Of a DNA stretch of 64,000 bases, positions 34,727 to 47,336 are shown piece after piece (the stretch's first letter is position 1; every line of letters begins with the position of its first letter). This DNA is from Drosophila persimilis (Eukaryota > Arthropoda > Insecta > Diptera > Drosophilidae), in the NCBI RefSeq assembly GCF_003286085.1, contig NW_020825288.1, positions 25,668,001 to 25,732,000 of the forward strand, written 5' to 3'. A program made the translations under genes and the position numbers. Under the pieces are notes generated by a model that was not told the DNA's origin, ran no database searches, and saw only the letters and a program-made list of their open reading frames with translations.

Positions 34727-36244
34727 AATTAATTAATAATAAAATTAACCTGCTTATAAAGTAATATTTGGATATACTCTAGATTACCATGAATTAAGCA
34801 GCAACAAGTGGCAGGATTTAAATGCGCACAGAGGACCCCTACTAGTCCAAGAAGCATATGCAGTTTGGACACTGGTTGACTGGAAGGAGTGGCCGGAGAC
34901 AGTTGTGCGGAGGAGAAGTGCCTGATATGCGATCACGGGATCCCTATTGGCAGCCCTATTACGGTGCGTGCGGGCTGCCGCCCGAGTATTGCAAAATCAC
35001 TGCAGGGAGAGGTATTGAGTATTAAATTAGTTAGAACTACCCAAGAAATGAGCGGACTTACTTACCTGCGTCTATACTATGGGTTGAGAGAAGAGAGTCT
35101 GTGGTGTTGGCCGAATCCTATCTTAGCGAAAAGGCCTGAAAAGCGGGACAAATTAAGAAAAAATTCAATACCATTTAGTAAACAAAAACTTACCCATCAA
35201 GCAACGCGATTATTTGGATGAACACTGCTTTTCTTCTGTTTCTCGTCGTTGTGTTGTTTCACGATGCACAGGGTCTTTTATTCTGTTGCATGTGTTTTTT
35301 GTCAGCACAATCCGGGTTGCAATGCCATTCCTCTGTTGGTTTGTTGTTTATCTCAAGATATTTCCATGCGAAACGCGATATGACAGACGTGATGCTAGGG
35401 ATGAATATCGTTAGGCTGCAAGAATTATCGAAGTTTCTTTCGGTATGTTTTTTCAAATATCAATATATCGCTTGAGAAAAAGTAGGGCCTCGAAGTCTAG
35501 AATGTGAATTTAAAAGATGCCTCCAAGCCCAACATCAGTAAATAATTATAGTTTGTACAACTTCCTGGAGGAAAAGATGATAGTTGAACAAAAATATGCC
35601 AAGCCGATGCGATGTTTATTGCAATTTTCTTGGAAATGCATCGCAGGATACAGATTGGCTCCAATACTGGATACAAAAAAGTATCGAGTTTATTTAATTC
35701 TTTAGCACTTTTCTTAATTATCTTAAAACTTGTCAATGTAATAATGCAGCCCTAATTGAAATATCAATATATCGATATATATTTTTGGACTGGCCAAGAT
35801 AATAATATGGTCTTTTAGGTGAGATATATCTGCAACGAAACTACTTTGCTGAGTTCGGACACTGGCCTTCGGAGAAACGATTTTTTTTTTGCTTTGTTGC
35901 TTACTTCGCTATCTTTATACCCGCGTCTTTTGAATCTACTTATCGGTGCACGGCACAGAAATATATCGGATATTTCGTGCGAGACTTATCGGCGTTTTAT
36001 TTTGAAATCCAAAATGTTATAGTTGAGTTTGTAATAACATTTTTGCGGCATAAATTCCCAAAGTGGTCGTAGAGGTTTGAACACTTATACATTACCGGCA
36101 TGGATGCCAGTTTCGAATTGACCCAATATTGTCTCTATACTCAATGTAGTTTCTGAAATGGTATGTTTAAATAACATATTAACCTATGATTATGATTAAC
36201 ACCAGATTAAACATACTTAGCGTTGAAGGATATACACTTACATG
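34727..36244 (-). promoter_or_regulatory. 5'UTR and promoter region of THAP copy 2 (segment A)
   Basis: Same layout as copy 1: minus-strand introns at 35193-35136 and 35065-35000, and the DRE palindrome TATCGATA at 35770-35777. The nearer TATCGAT of copies 1 and 4 has mutated to TATCGAAG at about 35426. The short plus-strand frames here are antisense to spliced leader exons. Confidence 0.55.
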
Positions 36245-39020
36245 AGCACTAACGACTAACCCCACTAGCGACTAGCCCCTTCCCGTGTCGTGGGACCAAC
36301 TATGCCCAACTTAAATATACATACAAAAAACACTGCAAAGGAGCTCGGCACTCCTCCTAAAGTGCCGGAGGGAAAAGACCATCCCTCTACTAACGCATCT
36401 GGGAAACCAGTGCCCAAAACGACGGGGAAGGAGACTAAGTCGGTCCACCGTTTTCAGGCAGCAGGCGTTGCGAGGAGAGGACCGAAAAGCCAAGCGGGCC
36501 AATCCACGTGGGGGGCCCCAAGGGCGTCCTGTTTACCCGTGTGGCAGCCATGCAGAGCTATATCGGGGCTGGCGCCTCTGCCTCGAAAGATGGCCCAAGT
36601 TTCAAGACAAGAGACGTGCGGCCTTCATCCTGGGCAACGACGACCCGGTGTTCCTGGCGTCTGCCCAGGGAATCGAATCGCGGCGATGGGCCAAGACGGT
36701 CCTGCCCGACTACCAGCCAGCCAAAGCTGGCAAGGCCGCAGCCAAGGCCCTCAGCAAGCGGCAACGCCGGAAGGTGGCCAAGGTAGAGAAGGGCAACGGA
36801 CAGGGGCGCCAAATCATACTCGTCCTGAACGAGGAGTCCGTTAGACTTCTCCACGACACGGAGGGAACTGTAGACTACGGCTACAAGAATGTAGTCATAG
36901 TGGAGCCCCCGGAGATCCCTAGCATGGAGATCAAGCCTGTGTCGGTGTCGGACGAGGCATCAGTAGTGTCGGATGACATCTTAGATGGGTACGTGTCAGA
37001 CGTGAGCGATCTTACTAGGGATCTAAAGCACATCGGGGTCGGGGAGGAGCTGGACTCTTCGGATAGCGACCACGACAAGACAAAGGTGGAGCTAAACATC
37101 AGGAATGTCACTGATACTACTGCAGATAAACCTCCACCATTGTAAGGCAGCATGCGCTACTCTCTTGCTCTACCTAGCCAGGGGTGGAGCCGACATAGTC
37201 CTCATTCAGGAGCCCTGGATCCTCGGAAACAGGATCTCTGGTCTCAGGACTCCTGACTATAAGCTATACGTAGCTGACACCGCAGTTAACAAGAGATTTG
37301 CACTTATTTTTGCTCCCAAATTTCAGCAATGAAGATCAAACAGCAGTGAGCCTCGAAGGCCAGGGGTGCTCACTGAGAATCTGCTCCACGTACATGGGTC
37401 ACGACTCACCAGACCCCCCTCCACAGGCGCTCAGGGCGCTAATCACAGACTGCGAGGCCAAGGACACCGGCCTAATCGTAGGGTGCGACGCCAATGCACA
37501 CCACTGCCAGTGGGGAAGCACTGACACTAACGAAAGGGGTGAGTACCTTTTCAACTATTTACTGACCACCCAGATGGTCCTATTCAATAGGGGGAGTGAT
37601 CCCACCTCACACTTGCTTCTCATGAGATACATGGGAACATCGTATTCTGGAGGGTCCTGGAAGAGCACTCCTTCTCGGACCACAGGTACGTGGAAACCGT
37701 ACTCTCTTTTTCACTACCGAGACCAGCTCAATTTCGGAACCTCAGGCGGACAAACTGGACTCGGAACTCAGACCACCTCTGTCGTGTTCTCCCTGAGACC
37801 CCACCTGATTTCCAGGGAGGCCACGACTCATCTTGTTAAACTATTTACCGACGCCTGCAATGAGGCGCTCGATAAATCCTGCACCTCTGGCAAGAGCAGA
37901 GGCCGGAAGAAACCTGAATGGTGGACTCCTAAACTGGGTGAACTCCGGAAAGCCTCCCGGAGACTCTTTAACACAGCTAAGGCTGAGAACGTTGAGCGGA
38001 ACTGGGCCGAATACAAGGGCTGTCTGTCAATTTTTAATAAAGAACTGAGGAAAGCCAAACGTCTGCAGCGACATTGAGCGACTATACCCACTCTGAGCTA
38101 CCTGAAGAATGCCGACCAATCGTGGAGAACGTCCAGCAATGAGTCGCTAAAACTTCTCCTTAACACCCACTTTCCCGGCTGCGATGAAAACAGACCACTC
38201 TACATCGCGGCTCTTTCCGTTGCCTCAAGTGATATCATAAACCAGGAGAGATTTCCTGGGCAATTAAAAGCTTTAAACCATACAAGTCTGCGGGGCCAGA
38301 TGGCATCAACCCTGCCCAACTGATTCACGCTAGACAAAAATACACTAATTGGCTCAAAAGAATTCACAGGGGGTCTTCTCCCACGGGTACATCTCTGACA
38401 CCTGGCTTTAGACCAAAGTCGTTTTTATTCCCAAGGCAGGCAAAGGTTTCAGAACCATAAGGCTATTGTCCTTCCTTCTGAAGACGATGGAACGGCTCCT
38501 GGGGCTACATCACACGGCGAGTATTCCGCCCAGTCTAATCTCAGACTCCCAGCTTGCCTATAGGAAGGGAAGATCCACAGAAACGGTCCTACACACGATC
38601 ACATCGATCATCGAAGCGTCCAATCATGCTCTAAGGAGTATAACTTGTCTCAACAAACTCAGTAGAGGTCAACTACTGGCAGAGCTATGCTAAACTGGCG
38701 GGCTTTAGGGTGGACTAAAGGTGGAGATAGGCGAACCAGGACCTGCACATGCGATCCACTTCTATACTGATGGCTCAAAGCTAGACGGCCGCGTGGGAGG
38801 TGGAGTCTACTGTCACAGTACAGAGCTAAACATCAGTTACCTCTATAGTTATTGCCACGGCACGCATGTCCTCTTTGGGAGTATAGAATGGAACTTGCAC
38901 TACCAGTCATTTCTGTACTGCAGTGTCATTCTGTATTTGCTTCCTTCATTGTTTTAAATGTGCATCCTCAAGAATAGTTTTTAGTTTACCATGCTCACAA
39001 TTTTTTACCATAGCTACGGC
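36245..39020 (+). mobile_element. LOA-clade non-LTR retrotransposon, longest but defective copy
   Basis: ORF1 (gag-like) at about 36468-37145 is mostly open. It overlaps the start of an ORF2 that is frameshifted near 37330. The endonuclease motifs IQEPW (about 37205) and GCDANAHHCQWGS (about 37481-37519) are visible. Reverse transcriptase survives only as its N-terminal part (LAYRKGRSTETVL at about 38555-38593); the palm core is deleted. RNase H follows directly (HFYTDGSKLDG at about 38758-38790). The order gag, EN, RT, RNase H and the motif wording fit the LOA clade (Bilbo/TRIM/LOA of Drosophila). Inserted in the strand opposite to the THAP genes. Not autonomous. The 3' limit near 39.0 kb is approximate. 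Confidence 0.75.
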
Positions 39021-39239
39021 TTCTTCAGTCCTTCATCATATGGACGTTGACATGCAATGACTGCATCTATCAAGAGGCGATGCAATTACTGCACCGTCAA
39101 GTGGCCCGTGTGACACAAGCAGAAGGCTGTTACGCGCGGATCCCAGGCAAAACGCAGCCCTCCTCCCGCCCAACCGACCGAGGGGCGCTGCCGCATGACG
39201 CGCGGTGCGTAGCCGAACCAAACGCGAGCATGCAGAAAG

Positions 39240-40600
39240 ATAGATATTAGACTAACATTCGAGGAAAATTAGCACTAAACTTATTAAGAAATTAAGCATG
39301 CAATAAAATACAAAATACAAATACCACTACAATTACTAATTACTAGAAAGGTGTGTAAGGATTAGTAATTTAATAAGAGGAAGAGAATTAGTGGAGGATA
39401 TAATATGGTAGAGGGAATTATAATCCGAGCATAAGACCCTAAACGGTTCATGCAAGGAATAATTCGATCTACAAAGTGGAAGGAACAACGGTATAAAGTT
39501 TCTAGTCAGTCTAATAGGAATCGTGAAGTTTATGCGGCTCAACAGATCAGGGCTGTCTATGTCACCCCTGATCAAGTTGTGCATAAATATCACACCAAGC
39601 ATTTTTCTACGGTTAACTAAGGATGGGAGGTTTACTAATAATAGTCTACTAGAGTAAGATGGGAGTCTTACACCCGCATCCCAGTTAAGGCCCCGCAGAG
39701 CAAAGAGTAAAAAGTTTTTCTGTACTGATTCTATACGGAGGGCACCATACACAGGAGCAGTATTCTAAGATCGGACGAACAAGCGAGGTATAGAGAGTCT
39801 TTGTTATATAGGGGCCGTCAAATTCCTTTGACCACCTCTTTATAAACCCAAGCAGGCCCATGGCCTTATTTACTATGGTAGAAATGTGTTCGGAAAACTT
39901 TAACTTGGGATCTAACATAACACCCAGATCATCCACCAGGGTAATTCTCTCAAGAGAACCCCCAAATAGGGTGTAGGGAGCCAACAAAGGGTTAGAACGA
40001 TGAAATGTCATAACTTTGCATTTCGAGGCATTAAGGTGTAACAAGTTTGCACATCAGCTATTGAAAGCTATTGAGATCGGATTGCAAGCGAGAATGAAAT
40101 GAAATTTCCTTGTACTGGACACAGAGTTTAACATCATCCGCATACATAAGTACTCGAGAGTATGTTAATACTGAAGGCAAGTCATTAATAAAGAGTGTGA
40201 AGAGTAAGGGGCCTAGATGGCTGCCCTGTGGTACTCCCGAAGAAACCTTTACTGGTAAAGAGAGGGAGTTTTTGAAGAGGACTCTTTGAGACCTAGAACA
40301 AAGATAGCTAGAAATCCATCTCAGGAGGTTGGGCGGAAACCCTAAAAGGTCAAGTTTATGTGCTAAAAGGGAATGGTTTACAGAGTCGAATGCTTTACTA
40401 AAGTCGGTGTAAATAACATCCGTCTGTAAGTTACCTTGAAAGCCATTAATAATGAAAGAGGTAAACTCTAACAAGTTCGTGGTGGTTGATCGCCGCCTTA
40501 TAAATCCATGCTGAGTTGGAGATATAAGTGACTTGCAGAGATGTTGCAAGTGCGGAGTTAAAACCTTCTCAAACAATTTGGGAATAGCGGATAACTTTGC
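39240..40600 (-). mobile_element. CR1/Jockey-type reverse transcriptase fragment
   Basis: On the minus strand a reverse transcriptase is readable in three frames with two breaks (near 40050 and near 39700). Visible motifs are IPKLFEKVL, DFSKAFDSVNH, SSGVPQGSHLGPLLF and the catalytic YADD, then the thumb and a C-terminal tail to about 39336. It has no endonuclease and starts within segment B, so it is a 5'-truncated insertion, as expected from target-primed reverse transcription. The family within CR1/Jockey is not resolved. Confidence 0.7.
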
Positions 40601-40689
40601 TATATACGAAGATTCGAGCAATTTCTGTAAATTGTCTATCTCATTACCAAATGGGATTGTTTGTACGACGATAGTTGCCTGCAATTTAT

Positions 40690-41700
40690 TGATAGCTGCA
40701 TCAATAGTAGTTTTTGGCCTTTACAGAGCGTTGAGACAATTATTTTTTTTTTTACTATATTGCTTAAATTACAGAAATTTTCTCGTAAGGTACCTTTGCT
40801 AAATTGACCAATTTTATTGCTGTCAAAAATCATTTTAGATGGATTACCACCAAATTCAGGAATTGCCTGCAAAATTTCCTTGGCATATACCCGATCGGCA
40901 GCTGAAGACTCTATGTTGGAATTTTCTTGTTCGTTTAAACTATTTTTAGAATATTACTCAGCATCTGATAATTCAGGTAACGTTATTATTGCTGGAATTT
41001 CGAGATTATTTATAGCCTCTTCCTGTAATTCAATTTCTTCTTCTTCTGATTTACTGTCTATTGTTCCTTCTTCTTTTGTTGTGTTGGAAAGAGTCAGAGC
41101 GAAAAAAAAATTTAATTGTTTGCTTCAGTCTGGCTATAGTAATACTATACATATACGATCTGGTTCAAATTCTAGAAGATTTAGTCATTCTCCTGACTTG
41201 AGAAATGTGAATGCAACCGATTTTCATCCTTTGTGGAAGCGGAACGGAGAGGGGCGAAGTTTTAAAATACTCTTGTAACAGTGACATATCACAGAAGTCT
41301 GGATACAAAATTTCGTTGCTCTAGCTCTTATAGTCTCTGAGCACTAGGCACTCATCGGGACAGGCAGACGGACATACAAACATAACTCAATCGACTCGGC
41401 TATTGATGATGATCAAGAATATATGTTTATCATATGTTTATGAGTTTGCATTTTGGAAAGCTCTGGAGAATTTTCTATCAGATCCGTTTAGTTAACTTTC
41501 GCCCTCTGATTTCAGCTGAGACCCCACTGTGCGACGCTAAGAGATTCTCAGATCGTCGTTTTTTATTGACCGATCTTTAAAGATTGCTACTTAGCATATA
41601 CTATATGTACTATAGGATATAAATTCCCCAGTTCAAAGTCCGACAGAGCAAATTGAATTCAACAATAAAAATATATATAAAAAGAAAAAATTAAATGTGA
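40690..41700 (-). mobile_element. Segment B, copy 2
   Basis: Homologous to 32565-33480. The gag-like minus-strand frame keeps VYAKEILQAIPEFGGNP at about 40850-40900, and the leader module follows at 41180-41420. It lies between the reverse transcriptase insertion and THAP copy 3. Confidence 0.55.
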
Positions 41701-41942
41701 AAAAATAGAGAAATATGTACATATAGATTTCGTAATATGACAATACATTTTTTATTTATTTTTTACATTTTTTAATAACTGTCATCTTCTGTTAGGTCAT
41801 CTAAAAATCATCGAATAAGAGATTTCTGGTGTGGTAATTTAATTTTGATTTCACAAAAAAAATGATAACTACTCTTACATTAAGCCCTGAGGCAATAACT
41901 TTTGTTTGTGTTTTGTACCGTTTGCAGAAACAATCCGATAGC

Positions 41943-43049
41943 TTACAACATATTTCCAGTTTTAGGTGTAAATCCTGACCCGAAACGCTCACTCCATCGA
42001 TCTAAAGTGATATTTGCTGGCAACTGTAAGTTTAAAACATCTCGGAGGTATTCATAAGTCCTTTTCGAGTAAAAGCGTACATTCTGCGCAATAACTTTTT
42101 CTGCGGGGCTAAAGATCTTCGACTTTTTCAAAAGCATGATACATATAGTTTTTGCCTCCGCAGAAACATGAGACATGTTGGCTATTATGGGAAGAACAGA
42201 CAAATTTGATTTAGTTTTAGTTTTCCGGCGCCTATGGGCATTGGCCCGAGATATAGATTGTTTCAGGGACGCATATCGTCTCTTCCATTTGTTAACATCT
42301 TCCTCTTTTTTTGCCAATAACTCAAAGTATTTTCTTGTGATATATGCTTCGTTTTTATCTTTTGCTACGCAGTTTTTACAACATTTGACATCATTCGATT
42401 CATTATTTTTTAGTGGATCTACATCAGGCGTGTCTTTTTCGGACCGTTGCTCTAGTTTGTTCGAAATTGTATTATGCACTTCGGTTGGATTGATTCTCTT
42501 TGATTTCATATGTGTTTCAATTGGTTCGTTGTATAATGCATTGCCCGAACAGGAATTCTCACCATAAATATTTGAATTCAATTCATTATTTTCTAGTGGA
42601 TCTTTATCAGGTGTTTCTGTTTCGGACTCTTGCTCTAGTTTGATTGAAATGTTATTATGAACTTCGGCCAGTTTGATTCCCTCTGATTTCATTGGATTTT
42701 CAATTGGTTCGTTATCTTCTGCGTTGCCCGAAAATGAATTCTCATCATGCAACTGATTCAATGGAGTATTATCAGACAAGTTTAGTGTTGGTATTGCTCC
42801 TAACTTCAATTTAACCCGTCCTATTTCCTCGGCTTTGAAATGGCGTTCACAAATTCGTGGAGTTCTCTTCATCAAATTTGTATCTAGGCCCAATACCTCA
42901 ACCCATTTATTGAAGTACAATCGATTTGATGGGAATCTGAATAACTTCACAGAAAAATTGGCCGAATTTGTTCTATATCCAGAAATACAGGAAGGAATAA
43001 TGCATTTGATACCGGATTTTCGCGTATCTTTTTGATTAGCATACGACAT
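41943..43049 (-). CDS. Single-THAP P-element-like protein (array copy 3)
   Basis: 368 residues from an ATG at 43049 (minus). One THAP domain with C16/C21/C67/H70 and the standard AIPTL box at 85-89, so its DNA-binding domain is closer to the family norm than that of copies 2 and 4. A deletion of the YDGNSF-type linker and of EKEK in the coiled-coil segment makes it shorter. The P-transposase-like helical module is intact up to ITLDRW and GSGF. The C-terminus differs from the other copies (ends KTGNML), because the downstream sequence diverges at that point. A GTAAGC sits at the stop (TT|GTAAGC), but no matching acceptor is obvious. 5'UTR introns at 43516-43459 and 43388-43323. No nuclease domain. 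Confidence 0.85.
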   Translation of the reverse strand: MSYANQKDTRKSGIKCIIPSCISGYRTNSANFSVKLFRFPSNRLYFNKWVEVLGLDTNLMKRTPRICERHFKAEEIGRVKLKLGAIPTLNLSDNTPLNQLHDENSFSGNAEDNEPIENPMKSEGIKLAEVHNNISIKLEQESETETPDKDPLENNELNSNIYGENSCSGNALYNEPIETHMKSKRINPTEVHNTISNKLEQRSEKDTPDVDPLKNNESNDVKCCKNCVAKDKNEAYITRKYFELLAKKEEDVNKWKRRYASLKQSISRANAHRRRKTKTKSNLSVLPIIANMSHVSAEAKTICIMLLKKSKIFSPAEKVIAQNVRFYSKRTYEYLRDVLNLQLPANITLDRWSERFGSGFTPKTGNML

Positions 43050-44575
43050 AATTAATTAATAATAAAATTAACCTGCTTATAAAGTAATATTTGGATATAC
43101 TCTAGATTACCATGAATTAAGCAGCAACAAGTGGCAGGATTTAAATGCGCACAGAGGACCCCTACTAGTCCAAGAAGCATATGCAGTTTGGACACTGGTT
43201 GACCGGAAGGAGTGGCCGGAGACAGTTGTGCGGAGGAGAAGTGCCTGATATGCGATCACGGGATCCCTATTGGCAGCCCTATTACGGTGCGTGCGGGCTG
43301 CCGCCCGAGTATTGCAAAATCACTGCAGGGAGAGGTATTGAGTATTAAATTAGTTAGAACTACCCAAGAAATGAGCGGACTTACTTACCTGCGTCTATAC
43401 TATGGGTTGAGAGAAGAGAGTCTGTGGTGTTGGCCGAATCCTATCTTAGCGAAAAGGCCTGAAAAGCGGGACAAATTAAGAAAAAATTCAATACCATTTA
43501 GTAAACAAAAACTTACCCATCAAGCAACGCGATTATTTGGATGAACACTGCTTTTCTTCTGTTTCTCGTCGTTGTGTTGTTTCACGATGCACAGGGTCTT
43601 TTATTCTGTTGCATGTGTTTTTTGTCAGCACAATCCGGGTTGCAATGCCATTCCTCTGTTGGTTTGTTGTTTATCTCAAGATATTTCCATGCGAAACGCG
43701 ATATGACAGACGTGATGCTAGGGATGAATATCGTTAGGCTGCAAGAATTATCGAAGTTTCTTTCGGTATGTTTTTTCAAATATCAATATATCGCTTGAGA
43801 AAAAGTAGGGCCTCGAAGTCTAGAATGTGAATTTAAAAGATGCCTCCAAGCCCAACATCAGTAAATAATTATAGTTTGTACAACTTCCTGGAGGAAAAGA
43901 TGATAGTTGAACAAAAATATGCCAAGCCGATGCGATGTTTATTGCAATTTTCTTGGAAATGCATCGCAGGATACAGATTGGCTCCAATACTGGATACAAA
44001 AAAGTATCGAGTTTATTTAATTCTTTAGCACTTTTCTTAATTATCTTAAAACTTGTCAATGTAATAATGCAGCCCTAATTGAAATATCAATATATCGATA
44101 TATATTTTTGGACTGGCCAAGATAATAATATGGTCTTTTAGGTGAGATATATCTGCAACGAAACTACTTTGCTGAGTTCGGACACTGGCCTTCGGAGAAA
44201 CGATTTTTTTTTTGCTTTGTTGCTTACTTCGCTATCTTTATACCCGCGTCTTTTGAATCTACTTATCGGTGCACGGCACAGAAATATATCGGATATTTCG
44301 TGCGAGACTTATCGGCGTTTTATTTTGAAATCCAAAATGTTATAGTTGAGTTTGTAATAACATTTTTGCGGCATAAATTCCCAAAGTGGTCGTAGAGGTT
44401 TGAACACTTATACATTACCGGCATGGATGCCAGTTTCGAATTGACCCAATATTGTCTCTATACTCAATGTAGTCTCTGAAATGGTATGTTTAAATAACAT
44501 ATTAACCTATGATTATGATTAACACCAGATTAAACATACTTAGCGTTGAAGGATATACACTTACATGTCCCTTTT
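43050..44575 (-). promoter_or_regulatory. 5'UTR and promoter region of THAP copy 3 (segment A)
   Basis: Nearly identical to segment A of copy 2 (same intron pair, same altered TATCGAAG). The DRE palindrome TATCGATA lies at 44093-44100. Confidence 0.55.
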
Positions 44576-45174
44576 TTAAGGAAGCAGGCGCTGCGAGGAG
44601 AGGACCGAAAAGCCAAGCGGGCCAATCCACGTGGGGGGCCCCAAGGGCGTCCTGGTTACCTGTGGCAGCCATCGGGGCCGGCAGACCCCTTGGGACCGGG
44701 GACCCCTTGACAACCCCGGCAGGCGGCGCCTCTGCCAGAAAGATAGGCCCAAGTTTTAAGACAAGAGACGTGCGGCCTTCATCCTGGTCAACGACGACCC
44801 GGTGTTCCTGGCGTCTGCCCAGGGAATCGAATCGCGGCGATGGGCCAAGACGGTCCTGCCCGACTACCAGCCAGCCAAAGCTGGCAAGGCCGCAGCCAAG
44901 GCCCTCAGCAAGCGGCAACGCCGGAAGGTGGCCAAGGTAGAGGAGGGCAACGGGCAGGGGCGCCAAATCATCCTCGTCCTGAACGAGGAGTCCGTTAGAC
45001 TTCTCCACGACACGGAGGGAACTGTGGACTACGGCTACAAGAAGGTAGTCATAGTGGAGCCCCCGGAGATCCCTAGCATGGAGATCAAGCCTGTGTCGGT
45101 GTCGGACGAGGCATCAGTAGTGTCGGATGACATCTTAGATGGGTACGTTTCAGACGTGAGCGAATTGATAGCTG
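44576..45174 (+). mobile_element. LOA-clade fragment, copy 3 (distinct allele)
   Basis: A piece of ORF1. It lacks the first 200 bp present in copies 1 and 2 and has a different, longer GC-rich stretch at about 44660-44735 (CAGACCCCTTGGGACCGGGG region). It ends at the same GTGAGCG|AATTGATAG joint as copy 1. This mosaic pattern does not fit a simple duplication series. Confidence 0.7.
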
Positions 45175-46090
45175 CATCAATAGTAGCTTTTGGCCTTTAC
45201 AGAGCGTGGAGACAATTATTTTTTTACTATATTGCTTAAATTACAGAAATTTTCTCGTAAGGTATCTTTGCTAAATTGACCAATTTTATTGCTGTCAAAA
45301 ATCATTTTAGATGGATTACCACCAAATTCAGGAATTGCCTGCAAAATTTCCTTGGCATATACCCGATCGGCAGCTGAAGACTCTATGTTGGAATTTTCTT
45401 GTTCGTTTAAACTATTTTGAGACTATTGCTCAGCATCTGAACAATCTGCATCTGAAAATTCAGGTAACGTTATTATTGCTGGAATTGTGAGATTATTTAT
45501 AGCCTCTTCCTGTAATTCAATTTCTTCTTCTTCTGATTTACTGTCTATTGTTCCTTCTTCTTTTGTTGTGTTGGAAAGAGTCAGAGCGAGAAAAAATTAA
45601 ATTGTTTGCTTCAGTCTGGCTATAGTAATACTTTACATATACGATCTGGTTCAAATTCTAGAAGATTTAGTCATTCTCCTGACTTGAGAAATGTGAATGC
45701 AACAGATTTTCATACTTTGTGGAAGCGGAACGGAGAGGAGCGAAGTTTTAAAATACTCTTATAACAGTGACATATCACAGAAGTCTGGATACAAAATTTC
45801 GTTGCTCTAGCTCTTATAGTCTCTGAGCACTAGGCACTCATCGGGACAGGCAGACGGACATACAGACATAACTCAATCGACTCGGCTATTGATGATTATC
45901 AAGAATATACACTTCCTTCTGGGTGTTACACACATCCACTTTTACTGCAAAGCTAAAATCTGTTTATGAGTTTTACATTTTGGAAAGCTTTGGAAAATTT
46001 TCTATCTTGATTTCAGCTGAGACACCACTGTGCGACCGATTTTATTTATTAGCATGATTTACAAAATCCGACAGAGTAAAATAAATTAAA
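45175..46090 (-). mobile_element. Segment B, copy 3
   Basis: Close match to 32565-33480 and 40690-41700: the gag-like minus-strand remnant, then the Drosophila leader module at about 45680-45950. A small deletion near 46006 removes the GATCCGTTTAGTTAAC sequence kept in the other two copies. Confidence 0.55.
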
Positions 46091-46190
46091 CAATACAAAT
46101 ATTAGTATATATATAATATATCGTGAAAACACAGACCTCTCTCACCAACAGCTTTTATGTATTTGGCTATAATTTCCCTTCCTTGGCAAT

Positions 46191-47336
46191 TTACACAACT
46201 TTTTTTGGGGACTGGGGCCCGAGTAATTTAGGAGTAAATCCTGATCCGAAACGCTCACTCCATCGATCTAAAGTGATATTTGCTGGCAAATGTAAGTTTA
46301 AAACATCTCGGAGGTATTCATAGGTCCTTTTCGAGTAAAAGTTTAAGTTTTGCGCAATAACTCTTTCAGCGGGGCTAAAGATCTGTGACTTTTTCAAAAG
46401 CATGATACATATAGTTTTTGCCTCCGCAGAAACATGAGACATGTTGGCTATTATGGGTAGAACAGACAAATTTGAGTTAGTTTTAGTTTTCCGGCGCCTA
46501 TGGGCATTGGCCCGAGATATAGATTGTTTCAGGGACGCATATCGTCTCTTCCATTTGTTAATGTCTTCCTCTTTTTTCTCTTTTTCTGCCAATAACTCAA
46601 AGTATTTTCTCGTGAAATATGCCTCGTTTTTATCTTTTGCTACGCAGTTTTTACAACATTTGACATCAATCGATTCATTATTTTCTAGTGGATCTACATC
46701 AGGCGTGTCTTTTTCGGACCGTTGCTCTAGTTTGTTCGAAATTGTATTATGCACTTCTTTCGGATTGATTCTCTTTGATTTCATATGTTTTTCAATTGGT
46801 TCGTTGTATAATGCATTTCCCGAACAGGAATTCTCACCATAAATATTTGAATTCAATTCATTATTTTCTAGTGGATCTTTATCAGGTGTTTCTGTTTCGG
46901 ACTCTTGCTCTAGTTCGATTGAAATGTTATTATGAACTTCGGCCAGTTTGATTCCCTCTGATTTCATTGGATTTTCAATTGGTTCGTTATCTTCTGGCAT
47001 GCCCGAAAATGAATTCCCATCATAAAAACCTTCATGCAACTGATTCAATGGAGTATTATCAGACAATTTCAATGCTGGTATTGATTTGGACTTCAATTTA
47101 CGCATTCCTATATCCTCGGCTTTGAAATGCCGTACACAAATATGTGCGCTTTTTTTCACCAAATTTTTATCTAAGCCACAAACCTCAACCCATTTATTAA
47201 AGTACAATGGATCCGATGGAAATTTGAATAACTTTACAGGTAAATTGGCCGAACTTTTTCTATATCCAGAAAGACAGGTAGGAATAATGCATTTGTAACC
47301 GGATTTTCGCGTATCTTTTTGATTAGCATACGACAT
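46191..47336 (-). CDS. Single-THAP P-element-like protein (array copy 4)
   Basis: 381 residues, the same protein as copy 2: THAP ligands C16/C21/C67/H70, SIPAL at 85-89, acidic linker, coiled coil, P-transposase-like helical module, and no catalytic domain. The one base difference I see from copy 2 in the gene (46817 versus 34207) is synonymous. 5'UTR introns at 47803-47746 and 47675-47610. Its upstream segment A is instead closer to copy 1 in several positions (for example the TATCGAT sites) and is cut off at about 48170. It therefore lacks the distal DRE palindrome of the other copies and faces single-copy DNA. Confidence 0.85.
   Translation of the reverse strand: MSYANQKDTRKSGYKCIIPTCLSGYRKSSANLPVKLFKFPSDPLYFNKWVEVCGLDKNLVKKSAHICVRHFKAEDIGMRKLKSKSIPALKLSDNTPLNQLHEGFYDGNSFSGMPEDNEPIENPMKSEGIKLAEVHNNISIELEQESETETPDKDPLENNELNSNIYGENSCSGNALYNEPIEKHMKSKRINPKEVHNTISNKLEQRSEKDTPDVDPLENNESIDVKCCKNCVAKDKNEAYFTRKYFELLAEKEKKEEDINKWKRRYASLKQSISRANAHRRRKTKTNSNLSVLPIIANMSHVSAEAKTICIMLLKKSQIFSPAERVIAQNLNFYSKRTYEYLRDVLNLHLPANITLDRWSERFGSGFTPKLLGPQSPKKVV

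Noticed and set aside
35218-35475. A plus-strand 85-codon frame with a hydrophobic start like a signal peptide (also at 43541 and 47828)
   Set aside because: The frame is broken in copy 1 and lies antisense to the THAP leader; a hydrophobic start alone is weak evidence. Kept as a note because three copies preserve it.
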